Assembly: GCA_944371685.1 (NCBI GenBank)
Contig: CALVXV010000070.1
Coordinates: 1 to 6,221, forward strand
DNA: 6,221 bases
Source: an uncultured Bacilli bacterium
Lineage (GTDB): Bacteria; Bacillota_I; Bacilli_A; RF39; UBA660
Direction: 5' to 3'
Part shown: positions 6,073-6,221 of the stretch, piece by piece
Numbering within the stretch: position 1 is the stretch's first letter
How the letters are laid out: the number at the start of each line of letters is the position of its first letter
Notes under the pieces: model-generated
Told to the model about the DNA's origin: nothing
What the model saw: only the letters and a program-made list of their open reading frames with translations
The model's database searches: none
Program-made: the position numbers and the translations under genes

Positions 6073-6102
6073 AGTATAACACACTTTATTCATTCTTTTC
6101 AA
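6073..6102 (-). promoter_or_regulatory. Sigma-A promoter of the glycosyltransferase unit
   Basis: On the minus strand TTGAAA (6102-6097) and TATACT (6078-6073) are 18 bases apart, each matching five of six consensus bases. A TGn extension (TGTTATACT) precedes the -10. Transcription should begin near 6066, leaving a leader of about 50 bases with no obvious structure. Confidence 0.75.
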
Positions 6103-6119
6103 ATAAACTCATCATCTAT

Positions 6120-6221
6120 TCAAACCTCTTGCCTTATCCATTGAATCGTAATATTACCTATCATAGCTACTTTAAAACAACCTCATCCGCATATAAAGAT
6201 AAATAATTATCTTCCAAAATT
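6120..6221 (-). pseudogene. Tail of a further minus-strand gene, apparently frameshifted
   Basis: Entering from the right edge, one frame reads ILEDNYLSLYADEVVLK and stops at TAG (6169-6167). A second frame then continues GCFKVAMIGNITIQW IRQEV to TGA (6122-6120). Both halves look like protein. A single missing T in the TTTT run near 6176-6173 would join them into one natural-looking C-terminus ending just before the next promoter. The joined tail is faintly like the end of a TetR-type regulator, but I would not name it on this evidence. It may instead simply end at 6167. Confidence 0.35.

Noticed and set aside
6120..6164. Possible 14-residue peptide gene beginning MIGNITIQW
   Set aside because: No ribosome site; better explained as the shifted tail of the gene entering from the right edge.

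Overview
The window is very AT-rich and has the marks of a low-GC Gram-positive bacterium (Bacillota or a relative). It shows strong Shine-Dalgarno sites, consensus sigma-A promoters, AT-rich stem-loop terminators, and the families GntR/YtrA, YitT, YcxB and r1t-type holin. TGA ends at least two genes and tryptophan is TGG, so the code is the standard bacterial one, not the Mycoplasma code. I cannot place it to genus.

Layout from left to right. Positions 1-450 look like a decayed prophage edge: a terminator for an unseen + strand gene, a 45% GC patch carrying a coding-like fragment without a proper start, and a small r1t-type holin gene on the minus strand with no lysin beside it. After an AT-only spacer of about 250 bases comes a + strand YitT-family membrane protein (685-1278), then a short remnant-like coding tail and a shared bidirectional terminator (1358-1388).

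The rest reads on the minus strand as two transcription units. The first (3371 down to 1358) is a GntR/YtrA-type regulator, an ABC ATPase and an ABC-2 permease. These genes abut or overlap by 4 bases. They are driven by a perfect consensus, extended -10 promoter buried in a repeated, inverted operator-like motif, so the regulator very probably represses its own operon. The arrangement resembles the B. subtilis yhc and staphylococcal pmt export loci, but has a single ATPase and a single permease.

The second unit (promoter near 6073-6102, terminator 3373-3402) holds a GlcNAc-transferase-like glycosyltransferase (Pfam GlcNAc family, related to eukaryotic Skp1 GlcNAc-transferase), a RimJ/RimL-like GNAT acetyltransferase, and a YcxB-like membrane protein with an extra C-terminal domain. 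The first two are probably co-transcribed; the third follows after 61 bases with no terminator or clear promoter between. A bacterial glycosyltransferase of this family in such a cassette is the most unusual content.

The extreme right edge holds the broken or truncated tail of a further minus-strand gene. I see no rRNA, tRNA, CRISPR array or intact insertion sequence.
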